A DNA stretch of 39,787 nt, taken from assembly GCA_020722685.1 (NCBI GenBank), contig DYKH01000013.1, positions 1 to 39,787 of the forward strand. Direction: 5' to 3'. Positions within the stretch are counted from its first letter, which is position 1, and each line of letters begins with the position of its first letter. The translations under genes were made by a program, and so were the position numbers. Positions 26,451-34,267 of this stretch are shown here, piece by piece. The notes beneath the pieces were generated by a model that ran no database searches, was not told the DNA's origin, and saw only the letters and a program-made list of their open reading frames with translations. The DNA comes from Caldithrix sp. (GTDB lineage Bacteria; KSB1; UBA2214; DYKH01).

Positions 26451-27227
26451 TCACTTCATCCCCCAAAAATGCTGTATGATCGTCCTGAGATTCTGATGAA
26501 TCCTCGGCTTGCTGTTCATAACGTAGGTGGATTGAACGGCTGCGAAAATTCCCCGGTCGATTCGAATGGGTTGGTGTGAATCGACTGAATTCCCCTCCGC
26601 CTTATCCAGCGCCCACTTGATCATCTTATTGATCTTGTCTTCCATGCGCAGGTGAGTGTCTACAAAGAAGATGGCCAAGTCCGCGCCGATGGCTTGCTTG
26701 CGCCGGATAAAAGCATCCACGGATGGCTGATGGATGTTTTTGGGTGGAGAAGCTTTGGTTTCGATGAAAAGCAAGAGTGGGCCTAAAGCGGCCAACACGT
26801 CATAATCACCGCCTTCGGGCAAATCGGCTATTTGCGCGTTGCAGAGGCAAGAAGCGGCAAAATCTCTCTGCAACACCTCGGCAACGTACCATTGCAAAGT
26901 GGGCCCAAAGCTACTAATGCCCTCCGGCAAAAAGTGATACTTGCCTTCACCTTCCCTGCGTACGATTTTGCACTGTTCCAGAAAGTCAAGAAAGAACCGT
27001 ACGCGTTTTTTCGCTGCGTAGCGGGTCAGCGCCTCGTCCGTAAGCTCCGGGCCATATTTGAGAATATCTTGCAACAGCAGGCGGAAGGAATAATGAGCCA
27101 ATAGCCTGAGATAAGCAGAGATTTGCTCCGAGTTTTCCGGAGCGGGCAGAATCACTTTGTCCGTGCCGGCGAGGTTTTTCAGGCTCAGGCCGCGCCACTT
27201 GAGAACGGTTTCGATGTCGGTAATCAT
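26451..27227 (-). CDS. Predicted PD-(D/E)XK nuclease-fold protein
   Basis: 258 residues from ATG 27227 (an ATG at 27263 would add 12). I cannot name a family. The N-terminal half looks helical with a winged-helix feel (LTDEALTRYAAKKRVRFFLD and EQCKIVRREGEGKYHFLP). The middle shows a PD-(D/E)XK-like motif: Asp 143 in GGDYDVLAAL, then LLLFIETKASPP, giving D-x12-E156-x-K158. An upstream Glu near 117 (WYVAEVLQRDF) could complete the site, and RRKQAIGADLAIFFVDTHLR follows. I infer a nuclease or nuclease-like DNA-binding role, with no defence neighbours visible. No strong ribosome-binding site is seen. Confidence 0.55.
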   Translation of the reverse strand: MITDIETVLKWRGLSLKNLAGTDKVILPAPENSEQISAYLRLLAHYSFRLLLQDILKYGPELTDEALTRYAAKKRVRFFLDFLEQCKIVRREGEGKYHFLPEGISSFGPTLQWYVAEVLQRDFAASCLCNAQIADLPEGGDYDVLAALGPLLLFIETKASPPKNIHQPSVDAFIRRKQAIGADLAIFFVDTHLRMEDKINKMIKWALDKAEGNSVDSHQPIRIDRGIFAAVQSTYVMNSKPRIHQNLRTIIQHFWGMK

Positions 27228-27315
27228 TTGCGAAAAACTACAACTTTTTTCTGAGATTGCCAATGAGTTTGTGCTTGGCGACCTCTGGCTAATTTGGACT
27301 ATTCATAATGCCCTT

Positions 27316-27451
27316 GCCACGAAGACACAAAGCCACAAAGACCAATCACCGTCATAGCAACTTTAAAAGCGATCCAGATCTCGCTTGGTTCATCATTGGG
27401 TGCTTGTTCCATGGCGTTTCCTTTCGCACAGTGTCTTTGTGCCTTGGTGGC
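27316..27451. repeat. Imperfect inverted repeat, possibly a small element
   Basis: GCCACGAAGACACAAAGCCAC (21 nt) at 27316-27336 is complementary to 27431-27451 at 18 of 21 positions, with about 94 bp between. The accessory arm text (GCCACCAAGGCACAAAGACAC type) is of a kind often seen as interspersed repeats in environmental genomes. There is no ORF with support inside. It fills most of the gap between the nuclease-like gene and the his promoter. Confidence 0.45.
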
Positions 27452-27495
27452 TTATGGATTACGGGCCTGCACACTCGAAATCCCCAAAAAATCCC

Positions 27496-27526
27496 TTGCA
27501 TCTTTTTCTCCGCAGTATTACATTTG
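27496..27526 (+). promoter_or_regulatory. Promoter of the histidine operon
   Basis: TTG (27496-27498), 20 nt, TACATTTG (27519-27526), followed by CCCG. Same architecture as the rnfB and TPR promoters. It would start transcription near 27533, just before the leader peptide. Confidence 0.65.
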
Positions 27527-27546
27527 CCCGTCATTTAGGAGCAAAT

Positions 27547-27609
27547 ATGAAAATCGTGTTGATTCACCTTCATACGCATCGTCATCACTACTCGACCGTA
27601 GGTGGGTGA
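27547..27609 (+). CDS. hisL: Histidine operon leader peptide
   Basis: A 20-codon frame with a strong ribosome-binding site (AGGAG at 27537-27541, 5 nt from ATG 27547). Its product begins MKIVLI and contains HLHTHRHH, five His codons among eight, then ends YSTVGG and TGA 27607-27609. Leader peptides packed with His codons are the sensor of classical his attenuation: ribosomes stall there when charged His-tRNA is scarce. It lies directly before the antiterminator/terminator region and hisG. This is read directly from the sequence; function follows from known his attenuators. Confidence 0.9.
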   Translation: MKIVLIHLHTHRHHYSTVGG

Positions 27610-27675
27610 ACCACGTTTAAATTCGTCTTTCGCATTTAAGCCCACCTGATCAACCCGGCGGGCTTTTTTGTTTTT
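27600..27675 (+). promoter_or_regulatory. Histidine attenuator (antiterminator and terminator)
   Basis: AGGTGGG at 27600-27606, covering the end of the leader ORF, is exactly complementary to CCCACCT at 27641-27647. The latter overlaps the left arm of a terminator: AAGCCC (27638-27643) pairs with GGGCTT (27660-27665), followed by a T-rich tract to 27675. A ribosome finishing the leader covers 27600-27606, so the terminator forms; one stalled at the His codons frees it, so the antiterminator forms. A local GTGG/CCAC hairpin (27602-27614) could act as a pause element. Confidence 0.85.
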
Positions 27676-27745
27676 CCATAAACCTGTCCACAAACCTGTG
27701 AGGTCTCAGAGACCTTACAGGTTGAAGCCATCGAAAGGAGTAAAA

Positions 27746-28642
27746 TTGGTAGATTGGAACGGCTTGGGGGAAAACGTGCTGCGAATCGGCTTGCCAAAAG
27801 GAAGCTTGCAGGAATCCACCTTTCGCCTGCTGGCCAAAGCAGGATTCTACTTTTCCGTGAGCGAGCGATCTTATTTTCCTTCCATCGACGACGAGGAAAT
27901 TCAGGCGATTTTGATTCGCGCCCAAGAGATTGCCAAGTACGTGCAAGACGGCGTCTTTGATGTGGGCTTGACCGGCAAAGACTGGATTCTGGAAAACCGC
28001 GCCGATGTGGTCGAGGTCGGCGAGCTGACCTATGCCAAGCTCACTTTGCGACCGGTGAAATGGGTGCTGGCCGTGCCCAATGATTCTCCCATCAAGAGCG
28101 TCAGGGATTTGCAGGGCAAACGCATCGCCACCGAGATTGTGAATTTGACCCAGGATTATCTGGCCAAAAACAACGTGCAAGCGGAGGTAGAGTTTTCCTG
28201 GGGCGCCACGGAAGTCAAGGCGCCGACGCTGGTGGATGCCATCGTGGAAGTGACCGAGACGGGCAGCTCGCTAAGGGCCAACAATCTGCGCATTGTCGAC
28301 GTGCTGTTGGAATCCCGCACCATGCTCATCGCCAACAAGCAAAGCTGGCAGGACGCGCACAAGCGGGAAAGAATCGAAAACCTGCACATGCTCTTGCGCG
28401 GCGCCATTCAGGCAGAGGGCAAAGTCGGGTTGAAGATGAATGTGCCCAAGGACAAGCTGGATCAGTTGATTCAAGAATTACCGGCCATGAAAAAGCCGAC
28501 CATCGCGCCTCTGCATGGGGAGGATTGGGTCGCCCTTGAGATCATCGTCGAGGAGCAGACCGTGCGCAAAATCATCCCCAAGCTGAAGCGCGCCGGAGCG
28601 CAGGACATTATCGAGTATCCGCTGAATAAGGTGATCTACTAA
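27746..28642 (+). CDS. hisG: ATP phosphoribosyltransferase, long form
   Basis: HisG catalyses the first step of histidine synthesis and is usually feedback-inhibited by histidine. The start is TTG 27746 ([20 protein letters not shown]), with AAGGAG ending 5 nt upstream; the frame runs further upstream into the attenuator. 298 residues is the long form with a C-terminal regulatory domain (about 220-298, [20 protein letters not shown]), so it should not need HisZ. The PRPP-binding region is [20 protein letters not shown]. It overlaps hisD by 1 bp (TAATG). Confidence 0.95.
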   Translation: MVDWNGLGENVLRIGLPKGSLQESTFRLLAKAGFYFSVSERSYFPSIDDEEIQAILIRAQEIAKYVQDGVFDVGLTGKDWILENRADVVEVGELTYAKLTLRPVKWVLAVPNDSPIKSVRDLQGKRIATEIVNLTQDYLAKNNVQAEVEFSWGATEVKAPTLVDAIVEVTETGSSLRANNLRIVDVLLESRTMLIANKQSWQDAHKRERIENLHMLLRGAIQAEGKVGLKMNVPKDKLDQLIQELPAMKKPTIAPLHGEDWVALEIIVEEQTVRKIIPKLKRAGAQDIIEYPLNKVIY

Positions 28643-29940
28643 TGGCCGCTTCGATCAATATCTATCAGGGTACGGAGATTCCAGCCTTCTTGGCTAAATT
28701 AGAGTCCAGACGGACGCAGGCGTCGGCCGAGGTGATGGCCGCAGTGAGTGAGATCGTCGGCCAAGTGAGGGAAAGGGGGGATGCAGCCTTGTTCGACTAT
28801 GCCGCGAAATTCGACGGAGCGGACTTGTCCAAGCACGGCATGTGGGTGCCGCAAGAGGAAATCGCAAAGGCAACGCAAGGATTGGATGCGGAACTGCTCG
28901 GCGTCCTCCGGGAGGCGCGAAGGAATATCGAGCGGTTTCATCAAAAATCATTGCCGCAGTCATGGTTTTCCTGGGAGGAAGACGGCGTTGTCTTGGGACG
29001 GCGAGTCATTCCCTTGGAGCGAGTCGGAGTTTATGTGCCGGGTGGACGAGCCGCCTATCCCTCATCGTTACTCATGGGCGTTGTGCCGGCGCAGGTTGCG
29101 GGGGTGAAGGAAATTGTTATTGCTACACCATGTGCTGCCGACGGCAAAGTCAATCCGATCATTCTCGCCGCCGCTTTCGAGCTGGGCATCAAAAAGGTAT
29201 TGCGAGTGGGTGGAGCGCAGGCAATAGCCGCGTTGGCTTTTGGCACGCAGTCGGTTCCCAAAGTGGACAAGATCGTCGGGCCGGGAAACATCTATGTGGC
29301 CACGGCGAAGAAGCTTCTTTTCGGCCAAGTCGGAATCGACATGGTGGCCGGCCCCAGCGAGGTGCTGATCATCGCCGACGAGTCCGCCGAACCCGCTTTC
29401 GTCGCCGCCGATTTGTTGGCACAGGCGGAACACGATCCTTTGGCCGCTGCCATTCTACTCACCGATTCTCCATCTTTGGCTGCACAGGTGAAGGAAGAAA
29501 TAGCTCGGCAAGTTGCTGCACTCAAGAGAACCGAAATCCTCCAGAGTTCGTTAGGCGAATACGGCGGAATCGTCTTAGCCAAAAGTTTGGACGAATGCAT
29601 TGACATCTGTAACAAAATTGCTCCCGAACATTTAGGACTACACGTCAACAATGCTTGGCAGATGCTTGGACAAGTTCGCAATGCCGGCGCCATTTTTTTG
29701 GGATCGTATTCCCCGGAGACCGTTGGTGATTATTGGGCCGGCCCGAATCACATTTTACCTACCGACGGCACATCCAGATTCTTCTCGCCGCTGCGCGCAG
29801 AAGACTTTCTCAAAACCAGCAACGTCATTGCCTATAGCCAACCGGCTTTAGAAAAGCATGGGGAGAAGATCATCCACTTTGCGAACGGCGAAGGATTAGG
29901 CGCGCATGCGCAGGCCATTACCGTTAGAATGGAAACTTGA
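28642..29940 (+). CDS. hisD: Histidinol dehydrogenase
   Basis: HisD oxidises histidinol to histidine in two NAD+-dependent steps, the last reactions of the pathway. 432 residues. Marks: PLERVGVYVPGGRAAYPSSL, KIVGPGNIYVATAKKLLFGQ and the zinc/active-site blocks AEHDPLAAAILLTDSP and CNKIAPEHLGLHV. The end YWAGPNHILPTDGTSRFFSP is typical. Its stop overlaps the hisC ATG (TGATG). Second gene of the operon. Confidence 0.97.
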   Translation: MAASINIYQGTEIPAFLAKLESRRTQASAEVMAAVSEIVGQVRERGDAALFDYAAKFDGADLSKHGMWVPQEEIAKATQGLDAELLGVLREARRNIERFHQKSLPQSWFSWEEDGVVLGRRVIPLERVGVYVPGGRAAYPSSLLMGVVPAQVAGVKEIVIATPCAADGKVNPIILAAAFELGIKKVLRVGGAQAIAALAFGTQSVPKVDKIVGPGNIYVATAKKLLFGQVGIDMVAGPSEVLIIADESAEPAFVAADLLAQAEHDPLAAAILLTDSPSLAAQVKEEIARQVAALKRTEILQSSLGEYGGIVLAKSLDECIDICNKIAPEHLGLHVNNAWQMLGQVRNAGAIFLGSYSPETVGDYWAGPNHILPTDGTSRFFSPLRAEDFLKTSNVIAYSQPALEKHGEKIIHFANGEGLGAHAQAITVRMET

Positions 29941-30995
29941 TGCAAGACTATTTCAAAAAATCCGTTGTAGAGATGCTCGGCTATCAATCGCCCCCTCAAG
30001 GCGTCGTGACAGCTAAGCTGAACCAGAACGAAAGTCCCTTTGATTTGCCGGAGGGGATTAAGCGAGAGATATTGCAGGAAGCTGGAAAGCTTTCCTGGAA
30101 CCGCTACCCCACCAATGAGTCGCCGGTTCTGAAAGAAGCCTTGGCGAAATGGCATGGAGTTCAGCCGGAACAAATTCTGTTGGGCAACGGCTCCAATCAG
30201 CTTTTGCAGACCGTCCTGAGTGCCTGCGTGGAAAAGGGAGATGGCGTGTTGTATTGTCCGCCAACTTTCGGTCTATTTAGTTTGTACGCTTCGGTCTATG
30301 ACGGTCAGGCGATCCTCATCGAACAAGCTCCCGGCACAGAGTTTCCGCTGGACCGAGTTCTCTCGGCAATACGAGCGCAGAAGCCTAAAATCCTCTTGCT
30401 TTGTTCTCCCAATAACCCCACGGGGAGTGAGATTAGCACGCAAGCAGTGCAGAGTCTCTGCGCAGAGTCAACCGGCCTGGTTTTCTGTGACGAGGCTTAT
30501 GCAGAATTTAGCGAGAACACGGCGTTGTCACTTTTGGAGAGCTTTCCCCATCTCATCATTTCGCGCACGTTCTCCAAAGCTTTCTGCCTGGCCGGTTTGC
30601 GCTTCGGATATTTGATTTCCAGCCCGCAGGTTATTGAACAATTGCGCAAAGTCATTCTGCCTTACAACGTCAATTTGTTTACCGAAATGGTGGTTTCAAA
30701 ACTGCTGAGCCACCGCTCATTTGTTTCGGAGCAAATCGCCTATCTCAAGCAGGAACGTGCCTGGCTTTTTCGCAAAATGCAAGCTATCAATGGAATTCAA
30801 GTTTATCCTTCTGTGGCGAATTTTATCCTTTTTCACTGCCGGGATGGAAAAGAGGTGTTTCTAAAATTGAAAGAACAAGGCGTACTAGTGCGCGACGTAG
30901 GCGGCTACCCGTTGTTGGAAAATCATCTGCGCGTTACCGTTGGCTCGCGCCGGGAAAACGAAATGTTTTTGTCTGCACTACGAGAGGTTGCATAG
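29940..30995 (+). CDS. hisC: Histidinol-phosphate aminotransferase
   Basis: HisC is the PLP-dependent aminotransferase of the pathway. From ATG 29940 it has 351 residues; TTG 29937 would add one. It shows KLNQNESPFDLPEG, SPNNPTGSEI, the Asp of FCDEAYAEF, and the PLP lysine in SRTFSKAFCLAGLRFGYLI. Fold type I, branch of HisC/CobC type. After it comes a 171-bp gap before hisB, the largest in the operon. Confidence 0.95.
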   Translation: MQDYFKKSVVEMLGYQSPPQGVVTAKLNQNESPFDLPEGIKREILQEAGKLSWNRYPTNESPVLKEALAKWHGVQPEQILLGNGSNQLLQTVLSACVEKGDGVLYCPPTFGLFSLYASVYDGQAILIEQAPGTEFPLDRVLSAIRAQKPKILLLCSPNNPTGSEISTQAVQSLCAESTGLVFCDEAYAEFSENTALSLLESFPHLIISRTFSKAFCLAGLRFGYLISSPQVIEQLRKVILPYNVNLFTEMVVSKLLSHRSFVSEQIAYLKQERAWLFRKMQAINGIQVYPSVANFILFHCRDGKEVFLKLKEQGVLVRDVGGYPLLENHLRVTVGSRRENEMFLSALREVA

Positions 30996-31052
30996 TCTGA
31001 ATCATTTGACGTTTTCAGGTAACTGTTCAAAGCCGCTATTAAGGCGAAACTG

Positions 31053-31083
31053 TTCAAGGCAAAACCATTCATGCATACATTTG
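31053..31083 (+). promoter_or_regulatory. Weak candidate internal promoter before hisB
   Basis: TTC (31053-31055, one change from TTG), 20 nt, TACATTTG (31076-31083). Spacing and -10 box match the strong sites, but the -35 is imperfect. If real, it would allow hisBHAFI transcription without passing the attenuator. It is the only thing I see in the 30996-31166 gap. Confidence 0.35.
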
Positions 31084-31166
31084 GGGTCAAACAAGCGCTA
31101 ATAGTTTTGCCCATAATCGTTTTGTCTTTTCGGGCAATTCCGTAATGAAGATTAGAAGGGTAAAAG

Positions 31167-31757
31167 ATGACTCGTCAAGCGAAGATCACTCGCAAGACTA
31201 AAGAAACCGACATCGCCGTCAGTCTGAATTTAGACGGGAAAGGCGAAGGCAGCATTTCCACCGGTATCGGCTTTTTCGATCATCTGCTGGAAAGCCTGCA
31301 AAAGCACTCTGGATTTTCTTTACAAATCCAAGCGCGTGGGGATTTGCATGTCGACGGCCACCATACCGTTGAAGATGTGGGCATAGCCCTCGGTCAGGCT
31401 TTAGATCAAGCTCTCGGTGATCGTACGGGGATCGCTCGTTTTGGCCACGCTTACTGCCCGTTGGACGAGAGCCTAGCGCGGGCAGTGGTGGACATCAGCG
31501 GCCGCGGCTTCATCAGCTACGAATGTCCGTTGCCGCTCGGTGCGATTGGTGCATTTCAGGGTGAATTGTTCGAGGAGTTTTTGCGGGCATTTGCCATGAA
31601 TGCCAAAATCACCTTGCACGTCACTTTGCTGACGGGAAAGAACCAGCACCATGCTCTGGAGGCGATGACCAAAGCTCTGGCCAGGGCGCTGCGCATGGCC
31701 GCTGCACTGGATTCTGGGCAAGCCGGGGTGCCTTCCACCAAAGGGACCTTGGTATGA
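31167..31757 (+). CDS. hisB: Imidazoleglycerol-phosphate dehydratase
   Basis: HisB removes water from imidazole glycerol phosphate, a Mn-dependent step. 196 residues, so only the dehydratase; no histidinol-phosphate phosphatase domain is fused, and that activity must be elsewhere. Metal ligand motifs: GIGFFDHLLESLQKHSGF, HVDGHHTVEDVGIALGQAL, and MNAKITLHVTLLTGKNQHHA. AGAAGGG lies about 8 nt before ATG 31167. It overlaps hisH by 4 bp (ATGA). Confidence 0.96.
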   Translation: MTRQAKITRKTKETDIAVSLNLDGKGEGSISTGIGFFDHLLESLQKHSGFSLQIQARGDLHVDGHHTVEDVGIALGQALDQALGDRTGIARFGHAYCPLDESLARAVVDISGRGFISYECPLPLGAIGAFQGELFEEFLRAFAMNAKITLHVTLLTGKNQHHALEAMTKALARALRMAAALDSGQAGVPSTKGTLV

Positions 31758-32356
31758 TTTGCATTGTGGATTATGGCGCCGGCAATCTGCGCAGCGTGCA
31801 AAAGGCTTTGGAACATCTCGGAGCCCAGGCTCAGGTTTCGTCTTCTGCAAAGGACATCGAAAGCTCGGATAAGATCATCCTGCCCGGAGTCGGCGCATTC
31901 GGCAAAGCCGTGGATGCCATCGATCGTCTCGGTCTGCGGCCGTCTCTTGTCCAGTCAATCGAGCAAAACAAGCCCTTTCTCGGCATCTGCCTAGGCTTGC
32001 AGCTCTTGTTCGAGAACAGCGAAGAGAATCCGGAAGCAAGGGGACTGTCCGTATTAGCGGGACACGTTGTTCGTTTTCCTAAGAATCTCAAAGTGCCGCA
32101 CCTTGGCTGGAATGTTTTGCAGCAAACCTCGGATTCCCCGCTGTGGCAAGGGATTGCTGATGAGAGCTATTTCTATTTTGCGCATTCTTACTACGTCCTT
32201 CCGAAAGATGCTTCACTAACGGTCGGCGCCAGCGATTACTCCTTCCGTTTTCCCGTGGCTATTCGCAAGGGAAATTTGTTCGGGCTGCAATTCCATCCGG
32301 AAAAGTCACAAAAGCGCGGGCTGCAAATTCTACGAAATTTCGTTGCGCTCAGGTGA
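31754..32356 (+). CDS. hisH: Imidazole glycerol phosphate synthase, glutaminase subunit
   Basis: HisH releases ammonia from glutamine for HisF. 200 residues of the class I amidotransferase fold: IVDYGAGNLRSVQKALEHLG, oxyanion region LPGVGAFGKAVD, nucleophile Cys in FLGICLGLQLLFENSEE, and the His/Glu of the triad in LFGLQFHPEKSQ. It starts within the hisB stop. The hisH-hisA-hisF order places the partner subunits together. Confidence 0.96.
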   Translation: MICIVDYGAGNLRSVQKALEHLGAQAQVSSSAKDIESSDKIILPGVGAFGKAVDAIDRLGLRPSLVQSIEQNKPFLGICLGLQLLFENSEENPEARGLSVLAGHVVRFPKNLKVPHLGWNVLQQTSDSPLWQGIADESYFYFAHSYYVLPKDASLTVGASDYSFRFPVAIRKGNLFGLQFHPEKSQKRGLQILRNFVALR

Positions 32357-32362
32357 CCTGTG

Positions 32363-33088
32363 ATGCTGATCATTCCTGCTATTGATTTATTGGACGGCAA
32401 ATGTGTGCGGCTGAAGCAAGGAGTTGAAAGCACGGCCAAGGTTTATGATGCCGATCCGGTCGCTGCTGCCTTGCGTTGGCAAGAGCAAGGTGCAAAACTG
32501 CTGCATGTGGTCAATTTGGACGGGGCGTTCGGCAGGGCGCGGAAGAATGCTACTGCCATAGAGAAGATCCTCCGAACCGTCGATGTCCCCATCGAGTTAG
32601 GGGGCGGCATTCGTTCTGTCAGCGATGCGGAGAGCTGGGTATCGTTGGGCATTTCCCAAATCATACTTGGCTCGGTCGCCGTCACCCAGCCGGAAATCGT
32701 CAGGCAAGCAGTTTCAGTCATCGGAATGGATAAGATCACTGTCGGCATCGACGCGCGTCGAGGACGGGTGACCATCGACGGCTGGACCGTGCAGACGAAA
32801 ACGGACGCCTTTGACTTGGCCAGAAAAATGATTGAATACGGAGTCGGGCGTTTTGTCTATACGGACGTGCTACGAGACGGCGAAAGCCAGGGGCCGAACA
32901 TCGAAGCCACTCTCGCTTTTGCCGCTGCCGTGCAGGCGAAGGTCATCGGTTCAGGTGGTTTTTCCGCCGTCGAGCATTTCCAAGCCTTGGCGGCGAAGAA
33001 CAATCCGTACATCGAAGGCGCTATAGTCGGCACCGCCCTGTACGAAGGTCGTTTGCAGTTGGGGGCTTTGGTTGAGCAGTTCGCCTAA
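32363..33088 (+). CDS. hisA: ProFAR isomerase (HisA)
   Basis: HisA opens the ribose of ProFAR in an Amadori rearrangement. ATG 32363 gives 241 residues; GTG 32360 would add one. The TIM barrel shows the catalytic Asp in LIIPAIDLLDGKCVRLKQG, ELGGGIRS, a second Asp in TVGIDARRGRVTIDGW and the phosphate loop VIGSGGFS. It follows hisH by 6 bp. The related hisF lies next. Confidence 0.96.
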   Translation: MLIIPAIDLLDGKCVRLKQGVESTAKVYDADPVAAALRWQEQGAKLLHVVNLDGAFGRARKNATAIEKILRTVDVPIELGGGIRSVSDAESWVSLGISQIILGSVAVTQPEIVRQAVSVIGMDKITVGIDARRGRVTIDGWTVQTKTDAFDLARKMIEYGVGRFVYTDVLRDGESQGPNIEATLAFAAAVQAKVIGSGGFSAVEHFQALAAKNNPYIEGAIVGTALYEGRLQLGALVEQFA

Positions 33089-33118
33089 GTGGTCATTGGT
33101 TTCGATGAATAGGATTTC

Positions 33119-33877
33119 ATGTTAGCTAAAAGAATCATCCCCTGTCTCGATGTAAAAGACGGACGGGTCGTAAAAGGCGTCAATTTTCTCAACCTGATAG
33201 ACGCCGGCGATCCGGTGGAGCAGGCGCGCTATTATGACGAACAGGGCGCCGATGAGTTGGTTTTTCTGGACATCACCGCTTCTGCTGAAAAGCGGGACAT
33301 CATGCTGGACATTGTGCGTCGCACCGCCGAGCAGGTGTTCATGCCTTTAACCGTCGGCGGGGGCATCCGCACCGTCGAGGACGCGCAACGGCTGCTGCAA
33401 AGCGGCGCGGACAAGGTGAGCATCAACACAGCGGCAGTCCTTGATAAGGATTTGATCAAGAAATGCTCCGACAAGTTTGGCAGTCAGGCGACGGTGATCG
33501 CCATCGACGCCAAGCGGCGCGACCAATCGGGGTGGCAAGTTTACACTTACGGGGGGCGAACGCCAACTGAGTTGGATGCCCTGGAATGGGCACAAGAAGC
33601 CGAGGCGTTAGGCGCTGGGGAAATACTGCTGACTTCTATGGATCGCGACGGCACCAAGCAGGGCTATGATCTCGCGTTGACGTCCTTAATAGCCAAATCC
33701 GTTTCCATCCCGGTCATCGCCTCCGGCGGCTGCGGTGATTTGTCGCATATTTATGACGTCTTTGCCAAAGCGGATGCCGATGCCGCCCTGGTAGCGTCAA
33801 TTTTCCATTATCGTGAAAACAGCGTCGCAAAAGTCAAAAGCTACTTAAAGGAACGGCAAATACATGTCCGAGATTGA
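33119..33877 (+). CDS. hisF: Imidazole glycerol phosphate synthase, cyclase subunit
   Basis: HisF closes the imidazole ring using ammonia from HisH. 252 residues. Marks: [20 protein letters not shown] (catalytic Asp in CLDVKDG), [31 protein letters not shown] and the phosphate loop [11 protein letters not shown]. It starts 30 bp after hisA and overlaps hisI by 14 bp. Confidence 0.97.
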   Translation: MLAKRIIPCLDVKDGRVVKGVNFLNLIDAGDPVEQARYYDEQGADELVFLDITASAEKRDIMLDIVRRTAEQVFMPLTVGGGIRTVEDAQRLLQSGADKVSINTAAVLDKDLIKKCSDKFGSQATVIAIDAKRRDQSGWQVYTYGGRTPTELDALEWAQEAEALGAGEILLTSMDRDGTKQGYDLALTSLIAKSVSIPVIASGGCGDLSHIYDVFAKADADAALVASIFHYRENSVAKVKSYLKERQIHVRD

Positions 33878-34238
33878 AGTTTTGCAATTAGAAAAATTCG
33901 TTGAACGCATACGCTTCGACAAAGACGGCTTGGTGCCGGCCATCGTTCAAGATCAGGCCGATGGAGCGGTTCTAATGCTCGGCTATATGAACGCAGAAAG
34001 TCTGCGCTTGACTTTGGAGCGGAGGAAAGTGGTCTTTTGGAGCCGCTCCCGGCAGAAACTCTGGATGAAGGGCGAAAGCTCGGGTAATTTTCTGAACGTG
34101 CGGCAAATCTTTGCGGATTGCGATGCGGACGCCATCTTGGTCAAAGCCGAACCCGTCGGGCCCACATGTCACACCAACAAACGGTCGTGTTTTTCCTGGC
34201 GCTTGCAAGAGGATTCGGTTACACAAATTGGTCTATGA
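33864..34238 (+). CDS. hisI: Phosphoribosyl-AMP cyclohydrolase (no HisE domain)
   Basis: HisI opens the adenine ring of PR-AMP with a zinc ion. 124 residues, close to the standalone length (about 110-130), so not the HisIE fusion. Marks: [38 protein letters not shown], Asp-rich CDADAIL and the zinc Cys in [11 protein letters not shown]. The pyrophosphohydrolase HisE needed before this step is not in the window. It is the last gene of the operon. Confidence 0.95.
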   Translation: MSEIEVLQLEKFVERIRFDKDGLVPAIVQDQADGAVLMLGYMNAESLRLTLERRKVVFWSRSRQKLWMKGESSGNFLNVRQIFADCDADAILVKAEPVGPTCHTNKRSCFSWRLQEDSVTQIGL

Positions 34239-34267
34239 CCAGTGTGGTGCATTCGAGCGAGGTATAG

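Noticed and set aside
29055..29693. Several long minus-strand frames opposite hisD
   Set aside because: Codon-bias shadows of a well-conserved gene.
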